Shown in pieces: positions 9,423 through 18,351 of a stretch of DNA of 44,903 nucleotides. How positions within the stretch are numbered: the first letter of the stretch is position 1; every line of letters begins with the position of its first letter. The DNA comes from Comamonadaceae bacterium (GTDB taxonomy: Bacteria > Pseudomonadota > Gammaproteobacteria > Burkholderiales > Burkholderiaceae_C). The translations under genes and the position numbers were made by a program. Location: the NCBI GenBank assembly GCA_947451285.1, contig CANFYL010000005.1, positions 1 through 44,903 of the forward strand, written 5' to 3'. A model generated the notes under the pieces. The model made no database searches, was not told the origin of the DNA, and saw only the letters and a list, made by a program, of their open reading frames with translations.

Positions 9423-10292
9423 ATGGCTACCAGATCCCGACTGCTCGTCTTCATTCCCACCTACCGGCGCCCCGAAGCGCTGACGCGCCAGCTAGCGGCG
9501 CTGGAGTCGCTGCGAAAGGCCAACCCGGGGGTCGATATCGATATTCAAGTCTCCCACAACGAGTCGGCCGACGCACTGACGCGGGCAACTTCCGAAGGGC
9601 CCGCACACCACCGCTTTAACCCGATCAACCTGGGCGCCGACATCAATATCGCTTTGGCATTTACCGCCTGTGATGGGTACGACTTTCTCTGGATCCTCAG
9701 CGATGACGATTTCCTGTCACAGGACGACGGGCTGCCCCCGCTGCCCTTCGAAAAGGAGTTCGACCTACTGGTGTTCGATGACGCAAAGTGCGGCGCGGTG
9801 GAGACTAGGAAAATCCTCGCCTCAGATCTATTGAACTCGCGTATGGGCCTGATATCTGACGTCATCTACCGGGTGGACTCAGTGCGGACCAGCCTGCAGG
9901 AGTCATTGAACAACGTGAACTCCTGCTTTCCGCACTTGTCAGTCATCGCATCGGCCTTTGCCCGCCAAGCCTGCTGCATCCGCTATCTGTCGCGCTCGCC
10001 CACCTTCGCGCGTAATTCGAAGTACGACGCGGAGTGTGTCACCGACTACTCCGCTGCGCGCACCGGAGTGCTTATGGTGGGCAAGTACCTCCCTAAGAAA
10101 GAGCAGCGTCACTTCGCCTTCTTCTATGTTCGCCATGCCGATTTCTCAAAACTCAGCCTTGCAGGACCTAAAGGCTCCTTAATTGCCGTAGCCAGGGAAG
10201 TCTCCACGCTCCACATCTTGACTTTGCCAACACTTGTATTTTTTTACGTCCTAAGGAAGATGCAGAATTATGCTCACCGCACTTATAAATAA
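9423..10292 (+). CDS. Glycosyltransferase, GT-A fold (family 2-like)
   Basis: A 289-residue protein beginning RLLVFIPTYRRPEALTRQLA, the usual N-terminus of inverting GT2 enzymes. It has a DxD-type motif SDDDFLSQDD near residues 93-102 that would bind the metal and nucleotide sugar. The C-terminal half is poorly recognisable, ending in a hydrophobic stretch (LTLPTLVFFYVL) that may contact the inner membrane. It starts 30 bases after the SDR gene. Its last 23 bases overlap the FkbM gene, and composition drops there, so a recombination junction near its 3' end is possible. Donor and acceptor cannot be told from the sequence. Confidence 0.78.
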   Translation: MATRSRLLVFIPTYRRPEALTRQLAALESLRKANPGVDIDIQVSHNESADALTRATSEGPAHHRFNPINLGADINIALAFTACDGYDFLWILSDDDFLSQDDGLPPLPFEKEFDLLVFDDAKCGAVETRKILASDLLNSRMGLISDVIYRVDSVRTSLQESLNNVNSCFPHLSVIASAFARQACCIRYLSRSPTFARNSKYDAECVTDYSAARTGVLMVGKYLPKKEQRHFAFFYVRHADFSKLSLAGPKGSLIAVAREVSTLHILTLPTLVFFYVLRKMQNYAHRTYK

Positions 10293-10977
10293 TGCCAAAA
10301 TTCACATAAAGATATTTCTTGGAAAACGAATACATCCCTTCACGCATTTCCCTCAAACGGTCGACATAAAGACTTTTTTGGACATAGGAGCCAATAAGGG
10401 AGAGTACTCTTGGTCATATTTTCGTAGTTTTCCGAAGGGTCGCGCATGGCTGATCGAACCAATCCCGAAGTTGCACGACGTAATACGTGCAAAGCTTGAT
10501 GACCATGCTGACAGTTATATGCTGTTTGATGCTTGCCTAGGGGCTGGGCCGGGCATTGTCGACTTGCACGTAACAAATCATATTGGCGCTTCCTCTGTGT
10601 TGCCAATGCACGACGCTTTTGTCCAAGCCAACCCCCATGTGAAAGAGGTAGAAGTTATTCGAAAGAAACTCATTACTCTGGATGAGTTTGTAAATATAGA
10701 GTCGATTCCTCCTGTCGACTTACTGAAGGTTGACGTAGAGGGCTTCGAGCTTGAAGTCGTCTCTGGTGGAAAAAACTACCTGCGCAACGGCGTCAAATGG
10801 ATTCTTATTGAGCATAGTTTTGTGCGTAGCGCCGACAGCCAGCGTCGCTTTGTCGAAGTGCACTCCCTTTTGCTCGATTCAGACTTCGAGTTATACGCAA
10901 TCTGCGATCAATACCATCACGCAGACTCACACCGAATTATTCAGTTCGATGCCATCTACCGAAATCGAAACGAATGA
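10270..10977 (+). CDS. FkbM family SAM-dependent methyltransferase
   Basis: A 235-residue protein of the FkbM family. The SAM-binding motif FLDIGANKGEYS (residues 36-47) is followed by WLIEPIPK, and further on come KKLITLDEFV and LLKVDVEGFELEV (about residues 152-164), all in the usual order. FkbM proteins O-methylate sugars or polyketides. In an O-antigen cluster it would methylate a sugar residue of the repeat unit or cap the chain end. ATG 10270 has AAGGAAG upstream and overlaps the previous gene by 23 bases. The next gene overlaps its stop (ATGATGA). The gene is clearly poorer in G+C than the genes before 9.4 kb, which suggests separate acquisition. Confidence 0.88.
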   Translation: MLTALINNAKIHIKIFLGKRIHPFTHFPQTVDIKTFLDIGANKGEYSWSYFRSFPKGRAWLIEPIPKLHDVIRAKLDDHADSYMLFDACLGAGPGIVDLHVTNHIGASSVLPMHDAFVQANPHVKEVEVIRKKLITLDEFVNIESIPPVDLLKVDVEGFELEVVSGGKNYLRNGVKWILIEHSFVRSADSQRRFVEVHSLLLDSDFELYAICDQYHHADSHRIIQFDAIYRNRNE

Positions 10978-12062
10978 TGAAAGACAGCAATCGTTCTAGT
11001 GTTGTCTTTTTCCTTCCAAATTTGCAAATGGGAGGTGCCGAAAGCATGACAGTGTTGCTTGCAAGCTGGCTTTCAAGTCAAGGTTTTGGAATTTCAAGCG
11101 TGGTTCTGCATGCGCAGTCACGCAAATTTGACCATCTAGGTCCTCGTCTGGCAGGCACCGAGGTAAAAGTCCTTCATGGAGTAATTGGCTACGTGCGCAC
11201 ACTCCTTTCGAGTTGCTTGCGTGGGAGAGCGACGACCTTTGTTGCGGCTACAGAGACATACCCCGTGCTACTCTCGTTAGTCGCACATCTTCTTTGCCCT
11301 CGATCGCGGCTAATATTATGGCTGCACACCGACCCCTGCCGCTATTTCCAGCAAATGCCGCGATTTCGTCGCTTATACCGATTCGTCGCCCAATCTGGTC
11401 TCGCGAAGATTATCTGTGTTTCAGAAACCGTAGCAAGGCAACTGTTAGTATTTACTGGGAAGCTAGTACCTTCGGTAGTCATTCACAATGCCATCGACCC
11501 TAATGAGGCGATATCTATACGCAATGCATGCCAAAGTAACCAAGCGACGCCAACTCAAATCGGCTATGTCGGTCGTATTTCGAAGGAGAAAGGAATCGAT
11601 AGTCTGCTGTTGGTGTTTGTTGATCCAACTTTTAGCGCTGGCAGACCGGAGCTTTCCCTTAGCGTTTTCACTGACGAGGCGGGAGAACGTATCCTCCATT
11701 CACGCATTAAAGATTTGACTGGTTGTAGAGTTCTTGTAAGTCAACGCAAAGAGCAAATCTACAGTGCCATTGGTACAGTTGTAATTGCTTCGTGGTTTGA
11801 AGGATTTTCCTTAGTTTGCCTGGAGGCAATAACGGGTGGTTTAAATATTGTGTATCGCCGGGAACTTGACGCGGTGAAAGAACTGTTGGAGATCGCAAAT
11901 TATCCAGCAGCAAACCGATTTGAATATTCAACAAATGAAGAGATGTTGTCTGCGATTCTGAGGTCGTCACAAACTCCGAGACTTCGAATAGAGAACCATA
12001 CTGAAATTTCGGCTCTTGGCTTTGCGAAGTTTTCACGGGCTTGGCTCAGCCAATTAAGTTGA
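10974..12062 (+). CDS. Glycosyltransferase family 4
   Basis: A 362-residue GT-B fold enzyme. FFLPNLQMGGAESMTV near the N-terminus carries the glycine-rich acceptor-side loop. IGYVGRISKEKGID (about residues 196-209) opens the donor domain, and SWFEGFSLVCLEAI (about residues 272-285) holds the EX7E-type glutamates of retaining GT4 enzymes. The donor sugar is unknown. Start ATG 10974 overlaps the FkbM stop; ATG 10977 is equally possible. The gene has the same reduced G+C as its FkbM neighbour, so the two probably arrived together. Confidence 0.85.
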   Translation: MMKDSNRSSVVFFLPNLQMGGAESMTVLLASWLSSQGFGISSVVLHAQSRKFDHLGPRLAGTEVKVLHGVIGYVRTLLSSCLRGRATTFVAATETYPVLLSLVAHLLCPRSRLILWLHTDPCRYFQQMPRFRRLYRFVAQSGLAKIICVSETVARQLLVFTGKLVPSVVIHNAIDPNEAISIRNACQSNQATPTQIGYVGRISKEKGIDSLLLVFVDPTFSAGRPELSLSVFTDEAGERILHSRIKDLTGCRVLVSQRKEQIYSAIGTVVIASWFEGFSLVCLEAITGGLNIVYRRELDAVKELLEIANYPAANRFEYSTNEEMLSAILRSSQTPRLRIENHTEISALGFAKFSRAWLSQLS

Positions 12063-12107
12063 TGAGGCGCTTCCAGTTATCTAAAAGTGATAGGCGGCGT
12101 AATTATT

Positions 12108-13364
12108 ATGAACTCTTCACTTTTGCGTGAATTGAATCCTGCACTTATATCATTTGCAACTCGCTTCATCGGGCTGGGTATGCAGGCAGCGACGTTATTT
12201 ACCATGCGTCTGCTGCACCCGGCCGAAGCGCAGGCGCTTTTCTTCACGGCGCAGACCGTGCTGGGCCTGCAGTTCCTGGCGGAGTTCGGCGCGACCCAGG
12301 CGATGCTGCAGCGCATGCGGCGGGCGCAGGTGGACCCGACGCTTAAGCCCTGCCACCTGCTCTTCGGGCCCTATGCGCTGGTGGCCAGCACGCTCTTCCT
12401 CGGCCTCATCGTCCTGGCCTGGGCGGGTTTCTACGGCCACAGTCTGCCGCAACCCGCGCTACTGATCGGCGCCCTGGCTCTGGCGGGCGCGCTGCGGCTG
12501 TCCACCGTGTTCGTCGAAGCCCATGTGGAGGGTTCCGGCCGCATCAACGAGGTCTACCGCACCCGATTCGTCGCCACGCTGGCCAGCCAGGCCGCCATGC
12601 TGGCTGGCATGGCGCTGCTCTCGCCAATGATCGCGCTGTTGTGCAGCACTCTCACCTACGTGCTGTTTTCCAAGGGGCTGCAGCGCCGCGACGTGCGGCA
12701 CTTCTACAGCGGTGTCAGGCTGGAGCGCGGCGCGCTGGCCGAGCTGCTGTCCGACCTGCGTGCCACGGGCCGCTACCAGGTGTCGCTGATGCTGTCGGCA
12801 GCCTGCGGCTACCTGATCTTCTCGGGTCCCGTGATCGTCGCCGGCATGGTGCTGGATGCCAGCCGCGTGGCGGAGATCGGCACCTCCTTGCTGCTGGCCA
12901 GCGTGGCGTCCAGCCTGTGCGGGGCCATCATCGCCCCCTACTCGGTGCGCATCATGGACAACATGCTCCATGGCCGCACTCAGGCAGCCTGGTACCTGGA
13001 GCGCCGCCTGATCGCCGCCAGCGCCAGCCTGTTCGCTGCGGCGGTCGTCGCGCTGTGGCTGGCAGAGTTCATGCACCTTCGCGCGCTGCCGGCCACCCAA
13101 GACCTCATGCTGGCGCTGGCGGCTTACTTCTGCTTCTCGCAGGGACTGGTCTTCGCGCCCGGCCTGCGAGCCCTCGGCAACGACCGCATGCTGCTGCCCT
13201 CCGTGGTCGCGGCAGCGGCCTTCGCAGCACTGTCCGCAGGCACGCTCAACCACCTCACCTGGGGTCCGGATCCCCTCTGGATCTTCGCGATCGCGCAGGG
13301 CGGCGTGTTCCTGCCCCTGGTCCTGTTGACCCGCCGCGTGCTGCATCGCTCGACTTGGACATGA
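12108..13364 (+). CDS. wzx: Flippase-like polysaccharide export membrane protein (Wzx type)
   Basis: A 418-residue polytopic membrane protein with about 12 hydrophobic segments and few charged loops, the layout of Wzx/MATE-like flippases. It would move lipid-linked repeat units across the inner membrane for Wzy to polymerise. ATG 12108 is preferred because AGGCGG lies about 10 bases upstream; GTG 12087 would add seven residues. The first 25 or so codons are AT-rich (about 43% G+C in 12121-12180), then the gene becomes very G+C-rich (about 70% in 12241-12300), so a recombination breakpoint inside its 5' end is likely. It overlaps the GT10 gene by 4 bases (ATGA). Confidence 0.75.
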   Translation: MNSSLLRELNPALISFATRFIGLGMQAATLFTMRLLHPAEAQALFFTAQTVLGLQFLAEFGATQAMLQRMRRAQVDPTLKPCHLLFGPYALVASTLFLGLIVLAWAGFYGHSLPQPALLIGALALAGALRLSTVFVEAHVEGSGRINEVYRTRFVATLASQAAMLAGMALLSPMIALLCSTLTYVLFSKGLQRRDVRHFYSGVRLERGALAELLSDLRATGRYQVSLMLSAACGYLIFSGPVIVAGMVLDASRVAEIGTSLLLASVASSLCGAIIAPYSVRIMDNMLHGRTQAAWYLERRLIAASASLFAAAVVALWLAEFMHLRALPATQDLMLALAAYFCFSQGLVFAPGLRALGNDRMLLPSVVAAAAFAALSAGTLNHLTWGPDPLWIFAIAQGGVFLPLVLLTRRVLHRSTWT

Positions 13365-14434
13365 CAACCCTCGCCATCGCCTCCGGGCTGCCCAGCCTGG
13401 ACAACTCGACTGACCTGCGCGCGTTTCCCGATTACGCGAGTTATCCCGGTTCCATCTGGTACCAGGCCCTGGCCGAGGAAGCCGCCCAACGCAGCCTGCC
13501 CCTGCTGGGCGCGGAAGCTGCGCTGAGCCAGGTGTCGCAGGGCCGGCTAGACGCCCGTTCGGTGCTGCTGGTGCAGGAACGCGAATCGCGCAGCGGCGAA
13601 GCGCTGCTTCGCCTGGGCGCTCGCGGCGGCGCGCTGACCTGCCTCGAATCGCCGATGTACGCCAGCAAGTTTTACCGGAATCTGCCACTGATCTCCGGCA
13701 GTTTCCACGCCTCCTTCCTGTTCGCGCCCTTCGTGCACACCTCTCGCGCCAAACGGTCGGAGATCATCTGTTTCCCGCGCGTGTCGCTCGCCCAGGCGTT
13801 CTCGGCGAACGGCCCGCGCAGCGGCTTCATCGCGATCGCCAGCTACCGCAGCACGCCGCAGCAGGGGCTGAACGTTCGGGGCCGTTTCCGCCTGGCGCTG
13901 GACACGGTCCAGAGCGCTGCGGTCCGGGACGGTGTGAGGAACCACCTGCTGGGCGTGCGTGCCCAGGTCATCGAGCAGGCGGCTGGCGTCGATCAGGTCC
14001 ATGTCTATGGCCGCCACTGGCCCGCCCCGTCGACGCTTGCGCCGCGCCACGCGGAGCGCATCACGGTCGCGGGCCCTTGTGACGACAAGATCGAGACGCT
14101 GCGTCGACACCGCTTCAACATCTGTCTCGAGAACGCGGCCATCCCCGGCTACGTAACCGAGAAGTTCGCCGATGCTGTTGAGGCCGGTTGTGTGCCTATC
14201 TATGCAGCACGTAATTTTGCCTCTTGTGACACATCACTCTACCCACCTTTCGTCGACGCGGATGAACTGATATCAACCAAAACCCCTAAACAGCTTCTGG
14301 ACCGGGTGGCCAGTAAGTTCGATGAATGGCTGGCCCAGCCTCACGCAAGCCAACGATTCCTCAACCTGTTCAGCCACACCGACCTTGCGCGTCGTGTCAT
14401 GCTTTCCATTGAGCCATGCTTCAAATCGAGATAA
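13361..14434 (+). CDS. Alpha-1,3/4-fucosyltransferase-like glycosyltransferase (GT10)
   Basis: A 357-residue protein whose C-terminal third carries the GT10 signature: FNICLENAAIPGYVTEKF followed by GCVPIYAA (about residues 252-284). This motif binds GDP-fucose in Helicobacter FucTs and eukaryotic alpha-1,3-fucosyltransferases. The N-terminal part is not conserved, as is normal. The open frame extends far upstream through wzx in another frame; ATG 13361, overlapping the wzx stop, is the credible start. The GDP-fucose genes at the start of the locus provide its likely donor. Composition falls from about 62-70% to about 50% G+C near 14170, inside the gene, just after the signature motif. It overlaps the next gene by 19 bases. 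Confidence 0.8.
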   Translation: MTTLAIASGLPSLDNSTDLRAFPDYASYPGSIWYQALAEEAAQRSLPLLGAEAALSQVSQGRLDARSVLLVQERESRSGEALLRLGARGGALTCLESPMYASKFYRNLPLISGSFHASFLFAPFVHTSRAKRSEIICFPRVSLAQAFSANGPRSGFIAIASYRSTPQQGLNVRGRFRLALDTVQSAAVRDGVRNHLLGVRAQVIEQAAGVDQVHVYGRHWPAPSTLAPRHAERITVAGPCDDKIETLRRHRFNICLENAAIPGYVTEKFADAVEAGCVPIYAARNFASCDTSLYPPFVDADELISTKTPKQLLDRVASKFDEWLAQPHASQRFLNLFSHTDLARRVMLSIEPCFKSR

Positions 14435-15258
14435 TTATTCTTCACAGTGGTCGTGTGAACCGTCTTAGGGCTTGCTTGGCCCGAGTAGCACCGTTGGCGC
14501 AATTGCCGGGCATATCCGTGCGCGTCAGCGATAACTCTGGCAAGCACACAGCAGCACCCTTAGCGGCGGATTATCCGGACATCCCCTTCAAGCACCGTCA
14601 ACGATGCACCTTCCCTGAGCACTTCAATGCCAACTCGACCGAAGCGCAGGGTGACATCGTCGTGCTCCTGCACGACGATGATGCCGTCACGTCCGAATAC
14701 ATAGCGGCGATCCGCAACGTGTTCGTCGATCCAGACGTGGTGGCCGTCTCCACCAATGCTCAGGTGGAGGTTGCGGAAGGCACCATCTATGGATTGTTTG
14801 CCACTATGCCAGACAACCAAACATTGCGAAATCCGGACCAGCTTCTGCTAGCCTACTTCGGTCAAGGTACCAGCGCGTTCTGCCCCTTCAGCCTCTACGC
14901 CTACAGGCGCAGCGCCCTACTGATGCGGCGCTACCGTGACGACTTAGCAGGCAAATATTCGGACGTGTCTTTCATTGCTAGCCAACTCGAGCTAGGGACG
15001 ATTCGCTGGCTGGGTGCGCCACTGGGAATCGTTGGCCATTTCGGCGACAACGACAGCCATAACGAAGACTCGCGCCACCGTTTACTACAATTTAATGTGA
15101 TGGAACAGTTGCCAGTCGCTCCTGCGACGCTACGCATGACGCAACGCCACATAGGGCGTAAGATTTTCATGAAGCTGGGCGCGGATCTCTATCACTTCCG
15201 CAAACCCGCTCTAAACCTATCCAATTACCTATCCGTCGCTAGACGCTGTTTGCGGTAA
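14416..15258 (+). CDS. Glycosyltransferase family 2
   Basis: A 280-residue GT-A enzyme starting MLQIEIIILHSGR, with the nucleotide-binding motif VVLLHDDDAVTSEYI (DDD about residues 86-88) and a following YAYRRSALLMRRY segment. These proteins transfer a sugar from a nucleotide donor to the lipid-linked oligosaccharide at the cytoplasmic face. The start overlaps the GT10 gene by 19 bases and the stop lies 6 bases before the polymerase gene. Composition is intermediate between the G+C-rich block before it and the AT-rich block after it. Specificity is not evident. Confidence 0.85.
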   Translation: MLQIEIIILHSGRVNRLRACLARVAPLAQLPGISVRVSDNSGKHTAAPLAADYPDIPFKHRQRCTFPEHFNANSTEAQGDIVVLLHDDDAVTSEYIAAIRNVFVDPDVVAVSTNAQVEVAEGTIYGLFATMPDNQTLRNPDQLLLAYFGQGTSAFCPFSLYAYRRSALLMRRYRDDLAGKYSDVSFIASQLELGTIRWLGAPLGIVGHFGDNDSHNEDSRHRLLQFNVMEQLPVAPATLRMTQRHIGRKIFMKLGADLYHFRKPALNLSNYLSVARRCLR

Positions 15259-15264
15259 GCCGCT

Positions 15265-16398
15265 ATGAAACTCGCCTGGATTACCCTCATTATCGCGTTG
15301 GCTATCGCATCGCCTCAGTTTTGGTTAAGGCTTGATGCCCCATCGAATCTGCAACCTATTTTCCTGCTTGCCTTTATATTCTTTGCCCTGTTTAAAGGAA
15401 AGGTAAGTATCCCAAGTCGCCTCGCACCGAGACTTGTTTTGCTTGGATTTTTCACACTTTTTATGGCGGGGTTATTGTCACTGCCGTTTGCCAGGGAATT
15501 TGAATTATTCAAGCAGGAATTTTATCGTCGGATAATATTATTTCTTTTTTTTATTGCGGCCTATACGGCTGCAAGTACAAGCGATAAGCTTTTTCGATCG
15601 GTCACTTATGTGGCGGTTGTTACTACAATTATATATCTGGCTACCATGGTGCTATATTATATAGGTTGGGACGTTTTGTCCGAAAGCGGTGCGTTCGATT
15701 CATATCCATTCGGCTTAATATTTCCAATTGCGGTCTACAACAATCCGCTAATATTTTCAGAGACGCAAGTAATGGGGTATTTTATTATTGGTGCTGCAAT
15801 GCTTCATTTCGCAAAAGCGAGTAAGACTTTTTGGTCATTGTTGCTTGCAGGGATGTTGCAGTTTGGCAAGGGGCCAATAATTGGCTATGCGGCATCATTA
15901 CTCCCGAAACTTTCGCGCGTCCTAATGATATTAGTATTGCCGCTAGTTTTTTTTATTGCTGCTACAAGCTATTCGGGTGCACCAAGATTTGATGGTGATT
16001 TTGGTTCGCTATCAGAACGAGTGTTTCATGCCAATTTTGTTCTTCACTCGCTTCTGGAGCATCCTCTGCTTGGTGCTTTAGGATATGGGTTTCGGCAGTA
16101 CGGTACCTATGTTCAGTTTATTAGCGGCGATTTTAATCAAGACACTCAGCCACTCTCTGTAATGCAATGGTTTTTTGAAGCTGGAGTTCCACTTGCTTTG
16201 TTTGGACTGATAGCACTGTTTGCCGGTACAGTTGTTTTATCAGGCAAACGATGGCTGCCTGTAGGTATCTATCTATTTATCGGCCACCTGGCCCTGCCTA
16301 ACCCCGTTGATCCAGCTGTGTTACTATTATTTGCATTATTTTCTGCCCAGATTAATGGATTTCCAAAAAATTCAAATGAACAAAGAAATATTTCTTGA
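15265..16398 (+). CDS. wzy: O-antigen polymerase (Wzy-like) membrane protein
   Basis: A 377-residue hydrophobic protein with about ten predicted membrane spans and one large loop near residues 240-300, a layout shared by Wzy polymerases and O-antigen ligases. Short elements such as EHPLLGALGYGFRQYG in the loop resemble the Wzy_C region. As the only such protein in the cluster, and next to a flippase-like gene, polymerase is the more likely role. The gene is AT-rich (about 40% G+C in 15541-15600), unlike the host-type genes, a common property of wzy. The 3' end overlaps the next gene by 23 bases. Confidence 0.75.
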   Translation: MKLAWITLIIALAIASPQFWLRLDAPSNLQPIFLLAFIFFALFKGKVSIPSRLAPRLVLLGFFTLFMAGLLSLPFAREFELFKQEFYRRIILFLFFIAAYTAASTSDKLFRSVTYVAVVTTIIYLATMVLYYIGWDVLSESGAFDSYPFGLIFPIAVYNNPLIFSETQVMGYFIIGAAMLHFAKASKTFWSLLLAGMLQFGKGPIIGYAASLLPKLSRVLMILVLPLVFFIAATSYSGAPRFDGDFGSLSERVFHANFVLHSLLEHPLLGALGYGFRQYGTYVQFISGDFNQDTQPLSVMQWFFEAGVPLALFGLIALFAGTVVLSGKRWLPVGIYLFIGHLALPNPVDPAVLLLFALFSAQINGFPKNSNEQRNIS

Positions 16399-17434
16399 TG
16401 CACGGCTTTCAGCGAATTCAGGCATTGGACGTTATATCGATTGTCTTATTCATGAATTTGTTAAGCATCCCGACTGGGGCTACAGTTGGTCACTGCTTAC
16501 AAATGACAAATCACAATTTGGCAGAGTAGGCGAATGCTACAAAAGCCAGTTAAGTCCTTTCTCGCCTCTATGGCAGCTTCAAGCGCCCCTGGTTATTCCA
16601 AGACATAAACTGCTTTGGACCCCTCACTGGAATCACCCATTATTGACTGGCTCCAGAGTGGCTAATGTGGTCACAATACACGATGTTATGCCGCTGCGGT
16701 TTCCAGAACTTTATTCAAACTTTGATCGCTATTTATTTAATCTATTTTTATCCGCTGCTGTTAAGAGAAAATATACCATAATCACTGTTTCGGATTTTTC
16801 AAAAAGAGAGATACTGGATTTATACCCCTCTGCAATAGTGGAGGTTATTTTTAATGGAACCACGGCACTCCCATTTGATCATTCTGGAGAAAATAGCCGG
16901 AATCCTTACCTTCTCTGTGTGGGAAACTGGAAACCACACAAAAATATTTCGTTTGCGATCCGAGCCTTCAGGTTGGCTAAAGAACGAGGCTGGATTAGTT
17001 CAAATATAAAACTTATCGTTGCGGGCAAAGTTAAGGGGCTGCGCCAAGCGGATTCGTCATTGCTGCAGATCTACGGCAGAGAGCCTGACATAAAATTCGT
17101 AGAGCATCCATCCGACTCGAAACTAGGACGGCTTTATCAAGACTGCCTTGCACTCATCGCTCCGTCCAAATATGAAGGGTTTGGGCTTCCCATACTTGAA
17201 GCGATGCATTTTAATAAGCCAATTGTTTGTTCCGACATCCCTCCTTTCAGAGAAATCGCTGATAATACAGTGGAGTATTTTGATGTCCAGGATGTTGATG
17301 CTTGCGCCATTGCGATAACTAAGATTGTGTCAACTATGGGAGCTTGCGAAAGTCGGTATGAACAAATATTGAAACGCTTCACCTGGGCTCAATCAGCTTT
17401 GACTCACCATCAGATTTTTAGCAAATTATATTAA
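16376..17434 (+). CDS. Glycosyltransferase family 4 (mannosyl/rhamnosyltransferase-like)
   Basis: A 352-residue GT-B enzyme. The start ATG 16376 gives MNKEIFLDARLSANSGIGRY, the standard N-terminus of WbdA/WbpY-type GT4 enzymes, which transfer mannose or rhamnose. Earlier in-frame starts lie deep inside wzy. VGNWKPHKN (about residues 180-188) marks the donor domain. PSKYEGFGLPILEAM (about residues 262-276) carries the two conserved glutamates, and the gene ends with a TAATG overlap to the next glycosyltransferase. It is AT-rich like wzy and the following gene. The linkage formed is not predictable. Confidence 0.87.
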   Translation: MNKEIFLDARLSANSGIGRYIDCLIHEFVKHPDWGYSWSLLTNDKSQFGRVGECYKSQLSPFSPLWQLQAPLVIPRHKLLWTPHWNHPLLTGSRVANVVTIHDVMPLRFPELYSNFDRYLFNLFLSAAVKRKYTIITVSDFSKREILDLYPSAIVEVIFNGTTALPFDHSGENSRNPYLLCVGNWKPHKNISFAIRAFRLAKERGWISSNIKLIVAGKVKGLRQADSSLLQIYGREPDIKFVEHPSDSKLGRLYQDCLALIAPSKYEGFGLPILEAMHFNKPIVCSDIPPFREIADNTVEYFDVQDVDACAIAITKIVSTMGACESRYEQILKRFTWAQSALTHHQIFSKLY

Positions 17435-18252
17435 TGATTTCACTTATTCTTGCGACTTTGGGACGGTATGAGGAACTTGACCGCTGCATCGAGTCTATAC
17501 TATCACAAATTAATGTTAAATACGAAATTTTAGTGGTAGATCAAAATCGCCCTGAATTTCTCTCCAATCTTCGCGAGAAATATTCTGACGTTCGCATTGT
17601 TTGGAAAAACATTTCTACAGTTGGATTGTCGAATGCGCGCAACGAAGGTCTCGCATTGGCTCGTTATAATAGGATAGCTCTTATCGATGATGATTCAGTT
17701 TTGCAAAATCCGCGGCACTTGCAAAATGCTATTTCCTGGCTTGAGCGATACGACTTTGTTAGTGGCATATGTGTCGACTTTAACGGAGTAGACGCAAATA
17801 AATTTTTTCCAACTAACGATGTAGTTATCTCCTCTTCGAATATTTTTTCATGCATCATAAGCCCTTGCTTCTTCTTTAATTTAAAAAAAGATGCCGTATT
17901 TGATGTCCGGCTGGGAGTTGGGGCGTATTTTGGAAGTGGAGAAGAAACCGATTTTGCAATCACTTTAATTATCGACGGCGGAACAGGCTATTTTACTCGC
18001 TCCCTTAGTGTTATTCATCCCGAAGGAGATGGCAAACAACTTTCCAAAAGTCGTCGATATAAATATGCACTTGGGGTCGGTGCGCTGATGCGTAAGCGAT
18101 CTCTTTTTTTTGGCCCGCGTATGGTAATTCGCAAAATATTGGGCCCACTGCTGACGTCTCTTAGGCATTTGTCGAATGGGAAGTTGGTTCACGCAAAGCT
18201 ATCAGTGATAGATTTTTTAGGGCGCGTCTATGGATATTTGGTTTTTAGGTAG
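17434..18252 (+). CDS. Glycosyltransferase family 2
   Basis: A 272-residue GT-A enzyme beginning MISLILATLGRYEELDRCIES, with IALIDDDSVLQNP (DDD about residues 85-87) as the metal and nucleotide-binding motif and GSGEETDFAITL further on, close to the usual ED region. The ATG overlaps the stop of the previous GT4 gene. It is the last gene of the AT-rich block. The 99 bases before galE hold no other gene. Donor and acceptor are unknown. Confidence 0.86.
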   Translation: MISLILATLGRYEELDRCIESILSQINVKYEILVVDQNRPEFLSNLREKYSDVRIVWKNISTVGLSNARNEGLALARYNRIALIDDDSVLQNPRHLQNAISWLERYDFVSGICVDFNGVDANKFFPTNDVVISSSNIFSCIISPCFFFNLKKDAVFDVRLGVGAYFGSGEETDFAITLIIDGGTGYFTRSLSVIHPEGDGKQLSKSRRYKYALGVGALMRKRSLFFGPRMVIRKILGPLLTSLRHLSNGKLVHAKLSVIDFLGRVYGYLVFR

Positions 18253-18351
18253 GTGACTATTAGCCTGCATTTACCAAGAGAGGTGCTAAATTTTTATTCA
18301 TGAATTCTGCTGTAATACTGGCAGTTATCAATTTTAGGCGATACGAATTTG

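Noticed and set aside
12641-13360. Upstream extension of the GT10 reading frame to a 597-residue protein
   Set aside because: The added part is an out-of-frame reading of wzx with no motif; ATG 13361 with an ATGA overlap is the normal operon arrangement.
12459-13688. Open frame of 409 codons on the minus strand opposite wzx and the GT10 gene
   Set aside because: It lies in the very G+C-rich block where antisense frames stay open by chance. Its protein is low-complexity and rich in Arg, Gln and Gly with no motif, while the plus-strand genes have clear family features.
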